Source: DASUBN01 sp036000105 (lineage in GTDB: Bacteria; Pseudomonadota; Gammaproteobacteria; Natronospirales; REEB76). From it: a stretch of 64,000 bases of DNA. Position numbers and translations under genes: made by a program. The notes below the pieces were generated by a model. That model was not told the origin of the DNA. It saw only the letters and a list, made by a program, of their open reading frames with translations, and ran no database searches. The stretch is taken from assembly GCA_036000105.1 (NCBI GenBank), contig DASYGE010000015.1, positions 5,679 through 69,678 of the forward strand, read 5' to 3'. The first letter of the stretch is position 1. Each line of letters opens with the position of its first letter. Positions 26,070-34,184 of this stretch are shown piece by piece.

Positions 26070-26843
26070 ATGAGCAGCCCGAACATAGATAATCCCAAGA
26101 TCGATATCCGCAAGCTGGATTTCTACTACGGGAAGTTCCACGCGCTGCACGGCATCGAGATGCGTATCCCCGAGAAGCAGGTGACCGCCTTCATCGGGCC
26201 TTCGGGCTGCGGCAAATCTACGCTGCTGCGCACCTTGAACCGCATCTACGAGTTGTACCCTGAGCAGCGCGCCGCCGGCGAGATACATCTGGACGGCAGC
26301 AACATCCTGGCGACCAGCCAGGATCTCAACCTGCTGCGTGCCAAGGTAGGTATGGTGTTCCAGAAACCGACGCCGTTCCCCATGTCGGTCTATGAGAACA
26401 TCGCTTTCGGCGTGCGCCTCTATGAACGTGTGCCCCGCAACCAGATGGACGAACGGGTGGAATGGGCGCTGCACAAGGCGGCTCTGTGGGACGAGGTCAA
26501 GGACAAGCTGCACCAGGGCGGTACCCGCCTGTCGGGCGGTCAGCAACAGCGCCTGTGCATCGCCCGGGCCATCGCGGTGAAACCGGAGGTCATGCTGCTG
26601 GACGAACCAGCCTCGGCCCTGGACCCCATCTCGACCCTCAAGATCGAGGAACTCATCGCTGAGCTGAAGAACGACTACACCATCGTGATCGTCACCCATA
26701 ACATGCAGCAGGCGGCGCGGGTCTCCGACTACACCGCTTTCATGTACCTGGGGGATCTCATCGAGTTCGCCGACACCAGCACGCTCTTCACCAATCCCGC
26801 CAAGAAACAGACGGAAGACTACATCACAGGGAGATATGGCTGA
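26070..26843 (+). CDS. pstB: Phosphate ABC transporter ATPase PstB
   Basis: ATP-hydrolysing subunit of the phosphate importer, on the cytoplasmic face. The 257 residues contain Walker A GPSGCGKST, the Q-loop in VGMVFQKPTPFPMSVYEN, signature LSGGQQQRLCIARA, Walker B VMLLDEPASALDP and switch His in IVIVTHNMQQA. KLDFYYGKFHAL and the C-terminal TEDYITGRYG are typical PstB ends. No phoU follows; instead there is a terminator after about 170 bases. Confidence 0.96.
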   Translation: MSSPNIDNPKIDIRKLDFYYGKFHALHGIEMRIPEKQVTAFIGPSGCGKSTLLRTLNRIYELYPEQRAAGEIHLDGSNILATSQDLNLLRAKVGMVFQKPTPFPMSVYENIAFGVRLYERVPRNQMDERVEWALHKAALWDEVKDKLHQGGTRLSGGQQQRLCIARAIAVKPEVMLLDEPASALDPISTLKIEELIAELKNDYTIVIVTHNMQQAARVSDYTAFMYLGDLIEFADTSTLFTNPAKKQTEDYITGRYG

Positions 26844-27007
26844 GCTTGCGTTTGCCCAGTGGGTAAGTGTGGCGAAGGGTCCGCCGCATGCGGCGGACGA
26901 CCCGACAGGATGTCGGGGCTGGGAGTATTAAGAACTTTGAATTAACGCCAGGGATGGCAGCCGTTCTATCCGCAATTTCACTCTGAATCGTTGAATAATC
27001 GCTAAAA

Positions 27008-27040
27008 GAAAAAGGCCCGGGTTTCCCCGAGCCTTTTTTA
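27008..27040. terminator. Bidirectional terminator between pstB and the Asr-like gene
   Basis: GGCCCGGG (27014-27021), loop TTTC, and CCCGAGCC (27026-27033) form a stem with one A-C mismatch. An A run lies before it and TTTTTT after it, so it can stop pstCAB transcripts and those of the minus-strand gene. The 222-base gap 26844-27065 shows nothing else. Confidence 0.85.
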
Positions 27041-27065
27041 TCAACTCCGGTTACCCGGAAATTGA

Positions 27066-27293
27066 TTACTTGCCGCCGGTGGCAGCAGCAGGAGCTTCGC
27101 TCTTCTTGTGCTTCTTCATGTGCTTCTTGGCCTTGTGATGCTTGGCAGCCGGCTTCTCGGTGCTGGCCGGGGCGGTAGCAGCCGGGGCAGCAGCGGGGGC
27201 GGCGGCAGCGGCCGGGGCATCAGCAGCCATGGACAGGCTGGCGAAGGCGAGCAGGGAAGCGGCGATAGCGCTGATTACGATCTGACGTTTCAT
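27066..27293 (-). CDS. Small secreted Ala/His/Lys-rich protein, Asr-like
   Basis: A 75-residue precursor: signal peptide MKRQIVISAIAASLLAFASLSMA, then an Ala/Pro-rich linker and a His/Lys cluster (KHHKAKKHMKKHKK), ending AAATGGK. This closely resembles the acid-shock protein Asr of enterobacteria, a periplasmic basic protein induced at low pH. The role here is inferred from composition only. The start has GGAG seven bases before it; the longer frame to 27350 has no signal and is rejected. It shares design with the 79-residue protein at 19024. The 293 bases upstream (27294-27586) show no convincing promoter for it. Confidence 0.8.
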   Translation of the reverse strand: MKRQIVISAIAASLLAFASLSMAADAPAAAAAPAAAPAATAPASTEKPAAKHHKAKKHMKKHKKSEAPAAATGGK

Positions 27294-27572
27294 CGGAGTA
27301 CTCCAGTTTTTAAAAGTTAGACGTTTCATACCACGGTTTTGCAAAACCACCGCCCCGGTGCCGATAGAGGGTTACCCCCCGTACGCCGTGACGGCTTTAA
27401 TAGCCCCCAATCACCGCCGATCTGCCGGCGCCGTTGCGGACACCCTTGTCCAGGGCCTTACACATCCTTGTCGCGGCTATAACGCATCCCGTTTGACCCG
27501 GTTGACGCCCTTTTGAGGGTTTTCCTGGTACGGGAAGCCCCCTGCAGGCCTTAGGGCCCGGGGGCGGGCTGG

Positions 27573-27578
27573 CATAAT
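27573..27578 (+). promoter_or_regulatory. -10-like element immediately before the HD-GYP gene
   Basis: CATAAT ends 8 bases before the ATG of the HD-GYP gene, so transcription from it would begin at or within two bases of the start codon. No Shine-Dalgarno is visible there. The -35 region is poor. Confidence 0.35.
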
Positions 27579-27586
27579 ACAACCAA

Positions 27587-28798
27587 ATGAGCACGAAAGT
27601 ACCTGTTTCCGACCTCAGCCTTGGTATGTATGTGAGCGAGCTGGACCGGCCCTGGCTGGACAGCCCATTCCTGTTCCAGGGCTTCTATATCGAGTCCCCG
27701 GACCAGCTGGCAGCCCTATGGGAGTGCTGCGAATACGTCTATGTGGACGATTCCAGGGAGGCGGAAGGCGGGTCTGGCCAGGGGGCCGGGGCGGGGGATC
27801 AGACCATCCCCGGGGTACCGGAGACGAGCGAGCGCCGGCTGTTCCGCCAGGCGGTACGGCGGCTCCTGGAGTACCGCCAGCGTCTCTACCCCCAGCTCAA
27901 GAAGGTGCTGGACGATGCCCGGCTGGGCCACATCATGGACAGCCGGGATACCCGGGTCCTGGTGCAACAGCTGGTGGAGCTGGTGGCGGTGAATCCCCAG
28001 GCGGCCCTCTGGCTCACCAATCTCAAGGATCGGCATAGTCATACCGCCGATCACTGCTTCAACACCATGGTCCTGGCGGTGGCCTTCAGCAACCATCTGG
28101 GCCTGCCCAAGGAGAGCCTGGAAGAGGTGGGTCTGGGGGCGCTATTGCACGACATCGGCAAGATGCGCACCCCGGTGACCATCCTGGATAAACCCGGTCT
28201 CCTCACGGAAGACGAGTTCGACATCCTGAAGAAGCACCCGGTTGATGGGTTCCAGATGCTGCGTAAGCAGGGAGGCTTCCCGACAGCGACCCTCGAGATC
28301 GTGCAGTTGCACCACGAGCGTATCAGCGGCGAGGGTTACCCCATGGGCCTCAAGGGCGGGGAGATCCCCCTGCATGTGCGGGTGGTGGCGCTCACCGAGG
28401 TCTATGACGACATCAGCAGCGATCGGGTCTATCACGACGGCATCCCTGCGGCCAACTGCCTCAACATGATGTTCCATTGGGCACCCCGGGATTTCGGCGA
28501 AGATCTGATGCAGGAGTTCATCCGCTGCATCGGCATCTACCCCATCGGCAGCCTGGTGGAACTCAACACCGGTGCCCTCGGCATCGTCATGTCCAGCAAC
28601 CCCGACAGCCGTCTGAAACCCGTGGTCATGCTGGTGCGTGACCGGGAAGGCCGGCCCTACCGTCGTCGGCCGCTGCTCAATCTGGCGGCGCCCGGTCCGG
28701 GCGAGGGTGGCTTCTCCTGGCAGGTGCAGCGGGTGGTGGATTGCAAGGACTACGACATAGACCCGGCCCGCATCGCCCAGATGGAGGCTCGCCTGTGA
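27587..28798 (+). CDS. HD-GYP cyclic-di-GMP phosphodiesterase with DUF3391 N-terminus
   Basis: Predicted cytoplasmic enzyme that hydrolyses cyclic-di-GMP. The N-terminal ~65 residues (VSDLSLGMYVSELDRPWLDSPF) match the DUF3391 type that often precedes HD-GYP domains. The catalytic part has HSHTADHCFN, LLHDIGK (HD near 188), a later His in KKHPVDGF, and HHERISGEGYPMGLKG with the GYP motif near 250. The usual Asp in the ALADVYD motif is Glu here (ALTEVYDD), so metal binding may differ. The C-terminal ~80 residues look like a PilZ-free beta extension. No Shine-Dalgarno is present. The arfB GTG overlaps its stop. Confidence 0.92.
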   Translation: MSTKVPVSDLSLGMYVSELDRPWLDSPFLFQGFYIESPDQLAALWECCEYVYVDDSREAEGGSGQGAGAGDQTIPGVPETSERRLFRQAVRRLLEYRQRLYPQLKKVLDDARLGHIMDSRDTRVLVQQLVELVAVNPQAALWLTNLKDRHSHTADHCFNTMVLAVAFSNHLGLPKESLEEVGLGALLHDIGKMRTPVTILDKPGLLTEDEFDILKKHPVDGFQMLRKQGGFPTATLEIVQLHHERISGEGYPMGLKGGEIPLHVRVVALTEVYDDISSDRVYHDGIPAANCLNMMFHWAPRDFGEDLMQEFIRCIGIYPIGSLVELNTGALGIVMSSNPDSRLKPVVMLVRDREGRPYRRRPLLNLAAPGPGEGGFSWQVQRVVDCKDYDIDPARIAQMEARL

Positions 28799-29226
28799 GC
28801 CGCGAGACCCAGCTGTTCCTGAGCAACGGCCTGATGCTCGATGCCAGCGAGTTCGACTTCAGTTTCGTGCGCGCTTCGGGTCCTGGCGGGCAGAACGTCA
28901 ACAAGGTGGCGAGCGCCGTGGAGCTGCGCTGGGATCTGCGCAACAGTATCTATCTGCCATCGGGGGTACGCCAGAGATTGGAAGCCTTGGCGGGCTCAAG
29001 GCTCACGGACGACGGCGTACTCATCATCCAGGCCCAGCGCCACCGCACCCAGGAGCGCAACCGCGCGGATGCCATGGAGCGGCTCATCGCGCTGGTGGAG
29101 CAGGCCCTGCATCCCCCCAAGCCACGCAAGAAAACGCGACCCACCCGGGCCTCCAAGCGTCGACGGCTCGACAGCAAGACGCGGCAGGGCAACAAGAAGC
29201 GCTTGCGGGGCAGGAACTTCGATTGA
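28795..29226 (+). CDS. arfB: Alternative ribosome-rescue factor ArfB (YaeJ), GTG start
   Basis: Peptidyl-tRNA hydrolase that frees ribosomes stalled on broken mRNA. The 143-residue protein has the release-factor domain with the GGQ motif (RASGPGGQNVNKVASAVEL) and a Lys/Arg-rich C-terminal tail of about 30 residues that enters the empty mRNA channel in known homologues. An earlier GTG/TTG frame extends to 28741 but would overlap the previous gene. The GTG at 28795 overlaps the HD-GYP stop in GTGA and has GGAG eight bases upstream. Confidence 0.95.
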   Translation: MSRETQLFLSNGLMLDASEFDFSFVRASGPGGQNVNKVASAVELRWDLRNSIYLPSGVRQRLEALAGSRLTDDGVLIIQAQRHRTQERNRADAMERLIALVEQALHPPKPRKKTRPTRASKRRRLDSKTRQGNKKRLRGRNFD

Positions 29227-29255
29227 AAAAGAAAAAGCCGGCGTGAAGCCGGCTT
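29226..29255. terminator. Bidirectional terminator between arfB and the amino-acid permease
   Basis: AAGCCGGC (29235-29242), loop GTGAA, GCCGGCTT (29248-29255). A-rich sequence before it gives a good T tract on the minus strand, so it mainly serves the permease gene read from the right. Confidence 0.8.
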
Positions 29256-29280
29256 CCCCATATCCAGTATCGCTACCGGA

Positions 29281-30906
29281 TCAGTGCATGGGCATGTCCA
29301 TGCCCCGCGAACCCATCGCTTCCACTTTGGCGGAATGCGCCTTGGCCTCGGCGGAGGTGAGGCCGGTCTTGATGGCCAGCAGCAGGATCACCGGGCTGAA
29401 CAGTGCGATCAGCAGCATGCCGGTGAAGAAGCTGAACTTGTCCACGCCGCCCATGCCGCTGGCTGAAGGTCCGTAATAGCTGATGAGCCACATGCAGGCG
29501 AAGTAGGGCGCGAGCCACCAGGCCTGTTGCCAGCCGAGCTTGGAGGAGGGTAAGCGCTTCACCAACAGGTGCCATACCAGCAGGAAGGCCACGTAACCGC
29601 CTACCAGCACGAACAGCACGCTCATCACGTAGTTGCCGGTCCAATAGATGATCCAGTTGGAGGCGATGAAGGCGATGAGCGAGACGGTCCGGGCGCCCTT
29701 CAAGCGGAACGGGCGCTTCACGTCGGGCAAGATGTTGCGCAGGTGCAGGAGGATCACCGGGCCGATGGCGTAGGACAGCACGGTGATGGAAGACACCGCC
29801 GACACCAGTTTCTGCCAGGAGGGGAAGGGGAAGAAGAACGCGGCGCCGGCCACATAGGTGGCGATCAACGCGATCCAGGGCACGCCGTGGCGGTTGAGCC
29901 GGGCCACGATGGAGGGCGCACCGCCCATCTCGCCGGCCGCCATCAGGATGCGCGGGGCACCGGTGATGTAGATGAAGGCGGTACCCAACGGTGAGACCAC
30001 CGCGTCGAAATACAGTATCCAGGCCCACCAGAAGGCGCCCACCGTCAGCAGGATGGCCGCCAGGGGGCCGAACATGCCGGCGAAGTGCAGGTGAGTCCAG
30101 CCTTCGCTGATGTCGGTCGGTTGCAGTGCCACGATGAAGGCGTACTGCAGGCCCAGATAGATGATGAGCGCGATCACTACCGAACCTATCAAAGCGATAG
30201 GTACGTATTTGCCGGGATTGCGGGTCTCGCCGGCGAGCGCGATGGCCTGTTGGAACCCCAGGAAGCTGAAGATGATGCCGGCAGTGCCCACCGCGGTGAA
30301 GATGCCGCTCACGGGGGTGCTACCCAGCTGGGCGGTCATGTTGCCCGGATGGAAGGAATAAGCCATGAGGATGAAGATGGTGGCCACCGGCACCAGCACC
30401 TTCCACCAGGTAGTGACGCTGTTGATGGCGATCACCCAGCGGATGGCCAGGAAGTTGAGAGCCACCACCAGTGCCAGCAGAACCATGGCGCTGCCGGTGC
30501 CGAGTGGCGTGAGCAGGCCACCGGCATCCAGGAAGTGGTAGTTGGTATGCGTCATCAGGGTGTTGGTATAGGTCAGTACCGCGATCACTTCCACGGGGGG
30601 CACCGACACGAAGGCCAGGAACAGGACCCAGCTCCAGATCTTGCCCAGCATGTCGCCGTGGCTCACATGGGTCATGTGCACCAGGGCGCCGGAGTTGGGG
30701 AACATGGTGGAGAGTTCCGCGAACACGAAGGCCAGGAACAGTACCGCGAGGGCACCCACGGTCCAGGAGATCATGCTGAAGGGGCCCGCCTGCAGGGAGG
30801 CGTTGAGGGCTCCGAACAACCAGCCGGAGCCGATGATGCTGCCCAAGCTGGCGTACAGGAGTCCGATCACGCCGGCTTCGCGCCGGACTTTGTTGATAGC
30901 TGCCAT
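29281..30906 (-). CDS. APC superfamily amino-acid permease
   Basis: A 541-residue inner-membrane transporter with about 12-13 helices. The first helix carries YASLGSIIGSGWLFGA, the Gly-rich substrate-binding motif of the amino acid-polyamine-organocation family. GFQQAIALAGETRNPGKYVP is the conserved helix 6-7 loop, with AGETRNP diagnostic. The start MAAINKVRREAG (30906) is chosen because the 64 residues encoded further upstream are Arg/Pro-rich and unlike a permease. Substrate unknown. The terminator at 29226 closes it. A 112-base gap separates it from the DUF3301 gene. Confidence 0.9.
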   Translation of the reverse strand: MAAINKVRREAGVIGLLYASLGSIIGSGWLFGALNASLQAGPFSMISWTVGALAVLFLAFVFAELSTMFPNSGALVHMTHVSHGDMLGKIWSWVLFLAFVSVPPVEVIAVLTYTNTLMTHTNYHFLDAGGLLTPLGTGSAMVLLALVVALNFLAIRWVIAINSVTTWWKVLVPVATIFILMAYSFHPGNMTAQLGSTPVSGIFTAVGTAGIIFSFLGFQQAIALAGETRNPGKYVPIALIGSVVIALIIYLGLQYAFIVALQPTDISEGWTHLHFAGMFGPLAAILLTVGAFWWAWILYFDAVVSPLGTAFIYITGAPRILMAAGEMGGAPSIVARLNRHGVPWIALIATYVAGAAFFFPFPSWQKLVSAVSSITVLSYAIGPVILLHLRNILPDVKRPFRLKGARTVSLIAFIASNWIIYWTGNYVMSVLFVLVGGYVAFLLVWHLLVKRLPSSKLGWQQAWWLAPYFACMWLISYYGPSASGMGGVDKFSFFTGMLLIALFSPVILLLAIKTGLTSAEAKAHSAKVEAMGSRGMDMPMH

Positions 30907-31018
30907 GTCGTCAGGATCCCTGTGTATCGGTTGGGTATAGCCCCACGAGCCTAAGGTCTTGAGGGGACGGCCGATATTAGACGAGCCGGGGGGGCGGGAC
31001 AACAGAGCCAGACCTAAC

Positions 31019-31435
31019 CTAGTGCAGGGTCGGTTCATCCCCGGATGGGGCCGCATGGGTGAGCTTCGCCACTTCGGGCGACAGCGGGGCGCCGGCACCC
31101 AGGATGGTCACACCCTCCGGGTTATCGAACTGCACCGAGACCACGCGCCGCCCGGCGAGGGTGGCACGCCCTTGCCAGCGATCCTGGCCGGTGCCGCTGA
31201 ATTCGAACAGATAGAGGCGGGTGAACTCAAGCCAGCCGGCCTCGCTGCGTCCCGGGCGGATGCTGGCGAGGGTCACGGTCTCATCCAGGAACTGTAAGCG
31301 CAGATCACGGCACAGCCGCGCACAGGTCTCCAGCATGCGTTCCCGGGCCAGCAGGCTGTCGTTCCAGAACCAGATCGCAACGCACACCAGGGTCAGGAGA
31401 GCGAACGCGACCCAGGTGCTGGTATCTATGTACAT
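31019..31435 (-). CDS. DUF3301-type small membrane-anchored protein
   Basis: 138 residues: an N-terminal membrane helix (STWVAFALLTLVCVAIWFW), then a cytoplasmic or periplasmic domain with LLARERMLETCARLCRDLRLQFLDETV and LEFTRLYLFEFSGTG, a pattern I associate with the DUF3301 family of gammaproteobacteria. Function unknown. Its ATG lies 3 bases after the stop of the diguanylate cyclase gene, so the two are very likely cotranscribed and may act together. Confidence 0.82.
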   Translation of the reverse strand: MYIDTSTWVAFALLTLVCVAIWFWNDSLLARERMLETCARLCRDLRLQFLDETVTLASIRPGRSEAGWLEFTRLYLFEFSGTGQDRWQGRATLAGRRVVSVQFDNPEGVTILGAGAPLSPEVAKLTHAAPSGDEPTLH

Positions 31436-31438
31436 GGA

Positions 31439-32650
31439 TCAGACCCCCGCCAGGTTCACGCGGTTGCGGCCTGCGTGCTTCGCACCATACAGGGCCTGGT
31501 CCGCGGCTTTCAGCACGCTCCAGGGTTCGGCGTGGTCCGCGCCGCACTCGGCGGCGCCTATGCTCACGGTGACCGAGAGCATACCGGTGGCGTCGGGGTC
31601 CAGAGCGGCGATATCCAGGCTGCGGCGTTCCCGCTGACGCAGATCGAAGTGGCAGGATTCGATGTCGGCCCTGAGCTGCTCCAGTTCGCTGCCTATGTCC
31701 GGCAGCCCGCGGCCGGCGTACACGAGGCAGAATTCCTCGCCACCGTAGCGATAGGGCTTGCCGGTGATGGTGTGCTTCAACAGGCGGGAGGCCACGAAGC
31801 GTAGCACCTGGTCGCCCACGTCGTGGCCATAGCGGTCGTTGAATTTCTTGAAATGATCCACGTCCAGCATGGCGATGACGTAGCGGCCGCCCAGTTGGCG
31901 CAACTGTTCTTCCAGGGCTCGGCGGCTCTGCAGTCCGGTGAGTTCATCGAGATAGGCCATGCTCCAGGATTCCTGGACCAGGGCGTAACCGAAGGCGAGC
32001 CCTGCCACCGCGACATAGACCGCGATGCCTGCTGCCTGCGCCGCCGCCATGAGCGGTATCACTACGAACAACGCCAGGAAGAACGCCGCCAGTTCCGCAC
32101 TGTGCTTGCACAACAATTGGTCGTTAACCCACAAGAGGCCGACCGCCGCCGCCAGGAGCCCGGGCTGGGTGATGGCCATGGCCGGTAGCGGCAGGAAATC
32201 CACATGCAGTGCATGGATCACGAGCGGGCTGGGGAAGGACAGCACACCCCAGCCGGCGAGCAGTTCCGCTGCCAGCAATACATACCAGGTCCCGGCGTAG
32301 CGGCTGAATATCCCACGCTCAGGGATGCTGGAGAACACCAGCAGATCCACCGGCAGGAAAAGGCTCAAGAGCCCGCCGAGAGCGGCGTGCTCGAATGGGT
32401 CGGTGGCGCGGGCGCGTGTCAGTAGGACCGCATAGGCGAGCAGCAGGCTCAGCAGGCCGAAGAACATGCGGCTGCGGTTGAACTGTACACAAAGCCCCAA
32501 GGCCGCCAACAGGATGGCGCAAGCGGAGAGCTGCAGCGCCAGCTGAGCGGGATAGGAGAACGCGACGACGTGGCCGGCCAGGAGGGCAGCCACGGCGAAC
32601 AATGCGATCTCCGGGAGCAGCGTATATAGGACGCCGATAGCAAGCTTCAT
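31439..32650 (-). CDS. Membrane diguanylate cyclase
   Basis: Makes cyclic-di-GMP from two GTP. The N-terminal ~220 residues contain about seven or eight hydrophobic helices without extended loops, a MASE-like integral sensor of unrecognised type. The GGDEF domain begins near residue 228 (LDELTGLQSRRALEEQL), binds metal through MLDVDHFKKFNDRYGH and has an intact GGEEF at about 302-306 (YRYGGEEFCLV). There is no RxxD five residues before it, so product feedback through the I-site is probably absent, unlike the protein at 4284. VSIGAAE and AADQALYGAKHAGRN close the domain. Confidence 0.93.
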   Translation of the reverse strand: MKLAIGVLYTLLPEIALFAVAALLAGHVVAFSYPAQLALQLSACAILLAALGLCVQFNRSRMFFGLLSLLLAYAVLLTRARATDPFEHAALGGLLSLFLPVDLLVFSSIPERGIFSRYAGTWYVLLAAELLAGWGVLSFPSPLVIHALHVDFLPLPAMAITQPGLLAAAVGLLWVNDQLLCKHSAELAAFFLALFVVIPLMAAAQAAGIAVYVAVAGLAFGYALVQESWSMAYLDELTGLQSRRALEEQLRQLGGRYVIAMLDVDHFKKFNDRYGHDVGDQVLRFVASRLLKHTITGKPYRYGGEEFCLVYAGRGLPDIGSELEQLRADIESCHFDLRQRERRSLDIAALDPDATGMLSVTVSIGAAECGADHAEPWSVLKAADQALYGAKHAGRNRVNLAGV

Positions 32651-32699
32651 ACGTGGATTCTACGCCGCCCGGCTAGCGGGTTATCGATTCTAAAGGCCG

Positions 32700-33395
32700 T
32701 CAGCCCTGTACTTGCAGGTGGTCGTGTACGTCGTGCACGCCCGGCACATACCAGCAGTCGTAGATGGCCATGCGCCGTTGCTCGTCGCTGTGCACACTGC
32801 CTTCGAGGGTCACCACCCGGTCGTGGGTATGCACGCCGATGGTCTCGGCGTGCAGCATCGGGTCCTTCTCCAACACCATGCGTACCGCGTCGGAGATCTC
32901 GTCGTCGTTGTCCTTCTCGGCGGGACGCACCCGCATGTGGTTATGCACGTCGCAGCAGCCCGGCACCCACCAGGTGATGACTTCTGCGAGCCGCCGGTGG
33001 GACAGGCTACCCACCTGGCCGTCCAGGCGCACCACGCAATCCGCCACCGAGACGCCGATCCAGTCGCGGTCGTCGGTACTGCCGCTTTCCCCGGTACGTA
33101 CCGGGATATCGCGGAAGGCGGGTTCCTGGGTCAGGGAGCTGATCACCGCGTCCTGCAGGGCTTTGCCGCTGCGCCGTTCACCGGGCCGCAGCCGGATATG
33201 ATCCTCGATGTCGCTCAAGCCTGAGAGTTGCACGGCGATACGGCGGGCTTTGCGCTTGACGATGATGTTGGCTACCTCGCCCTCGAGGCGCAGGCTGGTT
33301 CCGTAGGTGACACGGATGGGGGATTCATGCAAATTAATGTCGGCGTCTTTCTCGAGGGCCGCTAGTAACACGGCTGCCAGATCTTTCTGCGGCAT
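32700..33395 (-). CDS. Triple BON-domain protein
   Basis: A 231-residue protein made of three BON (OsmY-like) domains, each with the pattern V-LEG-V and a following V-GV-DV-: RLEGEVANI...GLSDIEDHI, RLDGQVGSL...VPGCCDVHNHM and TLEGSVHSD...VPGVHDVHDHL. BON domains bind membranes or membrane proteins. No signal peptide is visible, so it may be cytoplasmic, unlike OsmY. The start at 33395 has GAGGTG five bases upstream; an ATG at 33428 with a GGGGG upstream is a fair alternative. It stands alone and is divergent from the glycosylase gene. Confidence 0.86.
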   Translation of the reverse strand: MPQKDLAAVLLAALEKDADINLHESPIRVTYGTSLRLEGEVANIIVKRKARRIAVQLSGLSDIEDHIRLRPGERRSGKALQDAVISSLTQEPAFRDIPVRTGESGSTDDRDWIGVSVADCVVRLDGQVGSLSHRRLAEVITWWVPGCCDVHNHMRVRPAEKDNDDEISDAVRMVLEKDPMLHAETIGVHTHDRVVTLEGSVHSDEQRRMAIYDCWYVPGVHDVHDHLQVQG

Positions 33396-33481
33396 GAGAC
33401 ACCTCGCCGGTACGCCCGGGTTTTTCATTAGGTTGCCCCCATGCCGGGGTATTGGCAAGGGGTAGAACGGAGATATGTGCG

Positions 33482-34129
33482 ATGGCGGTTTCCAGCGGCA
33501 ACAAGCTTACTTATGACACGCGGCGCGCGCTGCGCCATCTGCGTCGGGCAGATCCGCGGCTGGCGAAGGTGATGGCGGACATAGGACCTTACCGCCCGTC
33601 CATGCGCACCATGGTGAGCCCCTTCGATTCCTTGATGCGTGCCATCACCTATCAGCAGCTCTCCGGCAAGGCCGCCGCCACCATCCATGGACGGGTCTGC
33701 GCCCTGTTCCCCGACAAGGATGCACCTCACCCCAAGGCACTCCTGGCTTTGCCGGACAAGCATCTGCGCGGAGCGGGCTTGTCCCGCAATAAGCTCCTGG
33801 CGCTCCAGGATCTCGCGGCTCGTACCCTGGACGGTACGGTCCCGGACCACAAAGGTCTCGCCGTCATGAGCGACATCGAGGTGATCGAACGCCTCACTCA
33901 GGTGCGTGGCGTGGGGCGTTGGACGGTGGAGATGCTGCTGATCTTCAGTCTCGGCCGCCCGGATGTACTGCCGGTGACCGACTTAGGCATACGCAAGGGC
34001 TTCCGCCATGCCTACGCCATGAAGAGCCTGCCGGCATATTCGACGCTGGAGCGCGCCGGCCGGAACTGGGCACCTTACCGCTCGGTGGCCGCCTGGTACC
34101 TGTGGCGGGCCGCGGATACACTCATATGA
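33482..34129 (+). CDS. DNA-3-methyladenine glycosylase II (AlkA/HhH-GPD family)
   Basis: Base-excision repair enzyme removing alkylated purines. The 215-residue protein carries FDSLMRAITYQQLSGKAAATI, LRGAGLSRNKLLALQDLA and the helix-hairpin-helix with catalytic Asp: LTQVRGVGRWTVEMLLIFSLGRPDVLPVTDLGIRKG. The length matches short bacterial AlkA/Mag homologues without the N-terminal domain of E. coli AlkA. The ATG at 33482 is chosen over an upstream TTG (33452). The next gene follows after 55 bases. Confidence 0.93.
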   Translation: MAVSSGNKLTYDTRRALRHLRRADPRLAKVMADIGPYRPSMRTMVSPFDSLMRAITYQQLSGKAAATIHGRVCALFPDKDAPHPKALLALPDKHLRGAGLSRNKLLALQDLAARTLDGTVPDHKGLAVMSDIEVIERLTQVRGVGRWTVEMLLIFSLGRPDVLPVTDLGIRKGFRHAYAMKSLPAYSTLERAGRNWAPYRSVAAWYLWRAADTLI

Positions 34130-34184
34130 TAAGGTCTCATCGTTTCACGCACGCACCCAGAAATTGCCGTCATCGGGAGCCCGC

